Of a stretch of 53,794 nucleotides of DNA, positions 52,412-53,794 are shown one piece after another. The notes below the pieces were generated by a model that was given only the letters and a program-made list of their open reading frames with translations, was not told the origin of the DNA and did no database searches. A program made the position numbers and the translations under genes. Position 1 is the stretch's first letter, and every line of letters begins with the position of its first letter. Origin of the DNA: JAVVEH01 sp032251435 (lineage in GTDB: Bacteria > Verrucomicrobiota > Lentisphaeria > Oligosphaerales > MVZH01). The stretch spans positions 1 through 53,794 of the forward strand of contig JAVVEH010000028.1 in NCBI GenBank assembly GCA_032251435.1. Reading direction: 5' to 3'.

Positions 52412-53794
52412 TTATTTCCGCCGACGGCGGAAGGTCACACCCAGCAGACCCAGGCCGGCGAGAAGCATCGTCGACGGCTCGGGAATCGTGGAGGTCAGAA
52501 TCAGGCTGCTGATAGCGACATCCCAATAGCTGGAAAAATCGCCGCTGACTTGAATGTTGCTGAGAGGGCCTGTGACCGCGCCCGTGAAAACGGTGAAAGA
52601 ATCCCCATTCGCGACCGGACCAAGGGCATTGACAGCGAGGTTCAAAACGCCGCCGCTGACATCCAGCGTGCCGAGAACCTGGTCGCTGGATCCCGGTCCG
52701 GTAAGATCCACCGACAGGATACCGCCGCCCGCTCCGACGACAATGCCGCCCGTCATACTGGCAATACTGCTATCACCAATGCTCACGGTTCCCCCGTCCA
52801 AGGTGACGGTGGCGGTTGCCCCGGCCGCTTCAAGGGTGCTGCCGCCGCTGATATTGATCGCGGCTACCCCGCTGAAGTCCTCACCGGAAATATCCAAAAT
52901 TCCGCCGCCATCAGCGGCCAGGATCCCCGTGAAACCGGACGTTCCATCCGTCACCGTGACAGTGCCCGTTCCGCTGTGGGTAAATGTATTCCCGCCATTG
53001 AGTGACAAGCTTCCCGCTCCTGAGCCGCCATAGGCCAATGTTCCAGCGGAAATCGTGATATCCCCCCCAATGCCCGAGACATTATCCAACGTAAGGGTTC
53101 CGTCACCAGCCTTGGTAAATCCACTGGCGGCATTCACTCGATTCGCGATGGAAGCATCGACGTTGGTAGTTATCGTGCCGGTGACACCAATCGCACCATC
53201 GCCCTGCACCGTCCAGGCACCGCCTGTACTGTTGAAAGTCAGATTGTTAGTCGCCAGCCTATTCCCGGAGGGGGTAGCCTGGGTATCATCGATCTCGACA
53301 GTTCCAGCCGTCCCTTGGAAAGTAACTGTGTTGGAGACCGTGAGTCGGCCGGTGCTGCCTGAAAGTAGCGGCCTCGTTCCAGTGAGAGTGCCCGGCGAAT
53401 CGACCACCAAATTCGCAATGGTATCGGTACGGTTACCGATATTCATTTTGGGGATAGCATTTGTCCCAGTTCCGCCGACAAACACCAACGTCGCGCTGTC
53501 ATGAACGGCACTGCTCTGGTTCCAAAACGCAGCAACCTTGTCTCCAAGCGTCGTTGTCCCAGGGCCGAAATTCGGGTAATTATTGAAAAGATTGATTCGC
53601 GCATCAGAACTGCTGGTGCTGATGTTAAGATGGCCGAGCATATTAGTGGCAACCGTACGCATTCTAAAGTCATCGGCTCCAACCACGAGATTGAGGGTCG
53701 TGTTTGCTATACCGTTGATTGTCCCGAATATCGCATTTCCGCTAGTGTCATGATTGATTAATTCGTTCGCATATTCTTGTTGTTTTTTCCAGTA
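52412..53794 (-). CDS. PEP-CTERM surface protein with autotransporter-type beta-strand repeats (5' end outside window)
   Basis: The frame is open without a stop to the window edge, so at least 461 C-terminal residues are present and the N-terminus is missing. The body is rich in Gly/Thr/Ser/Asn beta-strand sequence with a motif A-S-G-F-T-K-A-G-D-G-T-L-T-L, typical of autotransporter-associated beta-strand repeats (PATR), implying a right-handed beta-helix. The C-terminal tag is I-P-E-P-S-T, a hydrophobic helix and R-R-R-R-K. Likely a large exported, exosortase-processed surface protein. Apparent starts at 53686 are internal. Confidence 0.88.
   Translation of the reverse strand, partial: YWKKQQEYANELINHDTSGNAIFGTINGIANTTLNLVVGADDFRMRTVATNMLGHLNISTSSSDARINLFNNYPNFGPGTTTLGDKVAAFWNQSSAVHDSATLVFVGGTGTNAIPKMNIGNRTDTIANLVVDSPGTLTGTRPLLSGSTGRLTVSNTVTFQGTAGTVEIDDTQATPSGNRLATNNLTFNSTGGAWTVQGDGAIGVTGTITTNVDASIANRVNAASGFTKAGDGTLTLDNVSGIGGDITISAGTLAYGGSGAGSLSLNGGNTFTHSGTGTVTVTDGTSGFTGILAADGGGILDISGEDFSGVAAINISGGSTLEAAGATATVTLDGGTVSIGDSSIASMTGGIVVGAGGGILSVDLTGPGSSDQVLGTLDVSGGVLNLAVNALGPVANGDSFTVFTGAVTGPLSNIQVSGDFSSYWDVAISSLILTSTIPEPSTMLLAGLGLLGVTFRRRRK

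Noticed and set aside
1..53794. tRNA or rRNA genes
   Set aside because: No T-loop/CCA-like cloverleaf or rRNA signature was recognised on reading both strands; a covariance search could not be run.

Overview
The window is a GC-rich bacterial chromosome segment with mixed housekeeping and accessory content. Three proteins end in PEP-CTERM sorting tags (a P-E-P-S-T motif, a hydrophobic helix, then an arginine-rich tail). There is also a XylR-type AraC regulator, a plant/animal-type glycogen branching enzyme, autotransporter-type beta-strand repeats and many palindromic repeats. Together these suggest the PVC superphylum, most likely a Verrucomicrobiota/Kiritimatiellota/Lentisphaerota-like organism. 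That placement is inference; no rRNA or tRNA gene was seen.

Layout. 0.4-7.2 kb: aminoacyl-tRNA synthetases leuS (+) and a hisS-aspS operon (-), then an HU/IHF gene (-). 7.6-16.3 kb: a glycogen locus (stand-alone CBM48 protein, glgP, glgA, glgB) running directly into the methionine-salvage pair mtnA-mtnP. 16.4-18.2 kb: a GT-C-type membrane glycosyltransferase. 18.2-23.3 kb: a tandemly duplicated cassette of DUF4143 ATPase, XylR-like regulator and PEP-CTERM protein, in which each copy has lost a different gene. 23.5-26.0 kb: VapBC-like toxin-antitoxin pair, histidine phosphatase and DEAD-box helicase. 26.1-29.8 kb (-): nadC with a WecA/MraY-type transferase, a GuaD-like deaminase and a TrmH-family methyltransferase. 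30.2-35.0 kb: an outer-membrane AlgE-like porin, then a DctPQM TRAP transporter with a universal stress protein (-). 35.1-38.3 kb: palindromic mobile repeats, rpmA-obgE (no rplU), an alpha/beta hydrolase and a quinone-reductase-like flavoprotein. 38.4-40.6 kb (-): two paired SPFH/band-7 membrane proteins and a possible small membrane protein.

41.2-52.4 kb is the most unusual part. A NodU-type carbamoyltransferase fused to an SxtJ-like membrane domain is followed by a DUF5989-type small membrane protein, a TMTC-like membrane/TPR protein and three SGNH hydrolases. Arrays of REP/BIME palindromes flank this cluster on both sides, and a REP-associated tyrosine transposase (RAYT) lies between two of the arrays. 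The gene set suggests a membrane/periplasm system that carbamoylates, deacylates or otherwise modifies an exported glycan or glycoprotein; the substrate is unknown. The window ends inside a PEP-CTERM beta-strand-repeat surface protein on the minus strand, whose N-terminus lies outside.

Genes that probably work together: glgP/glgA/glgB (alpha-glucan turnover), mtnA/mtnP (methylthioadenosine salvage), the TRAP genes with the universal stress protein, and the XylR-like regulator with the two PEP-CTERM genes that share its duplicated operator-like sites. No CRISPR array, exosortase, integrase or phage module was recognised.
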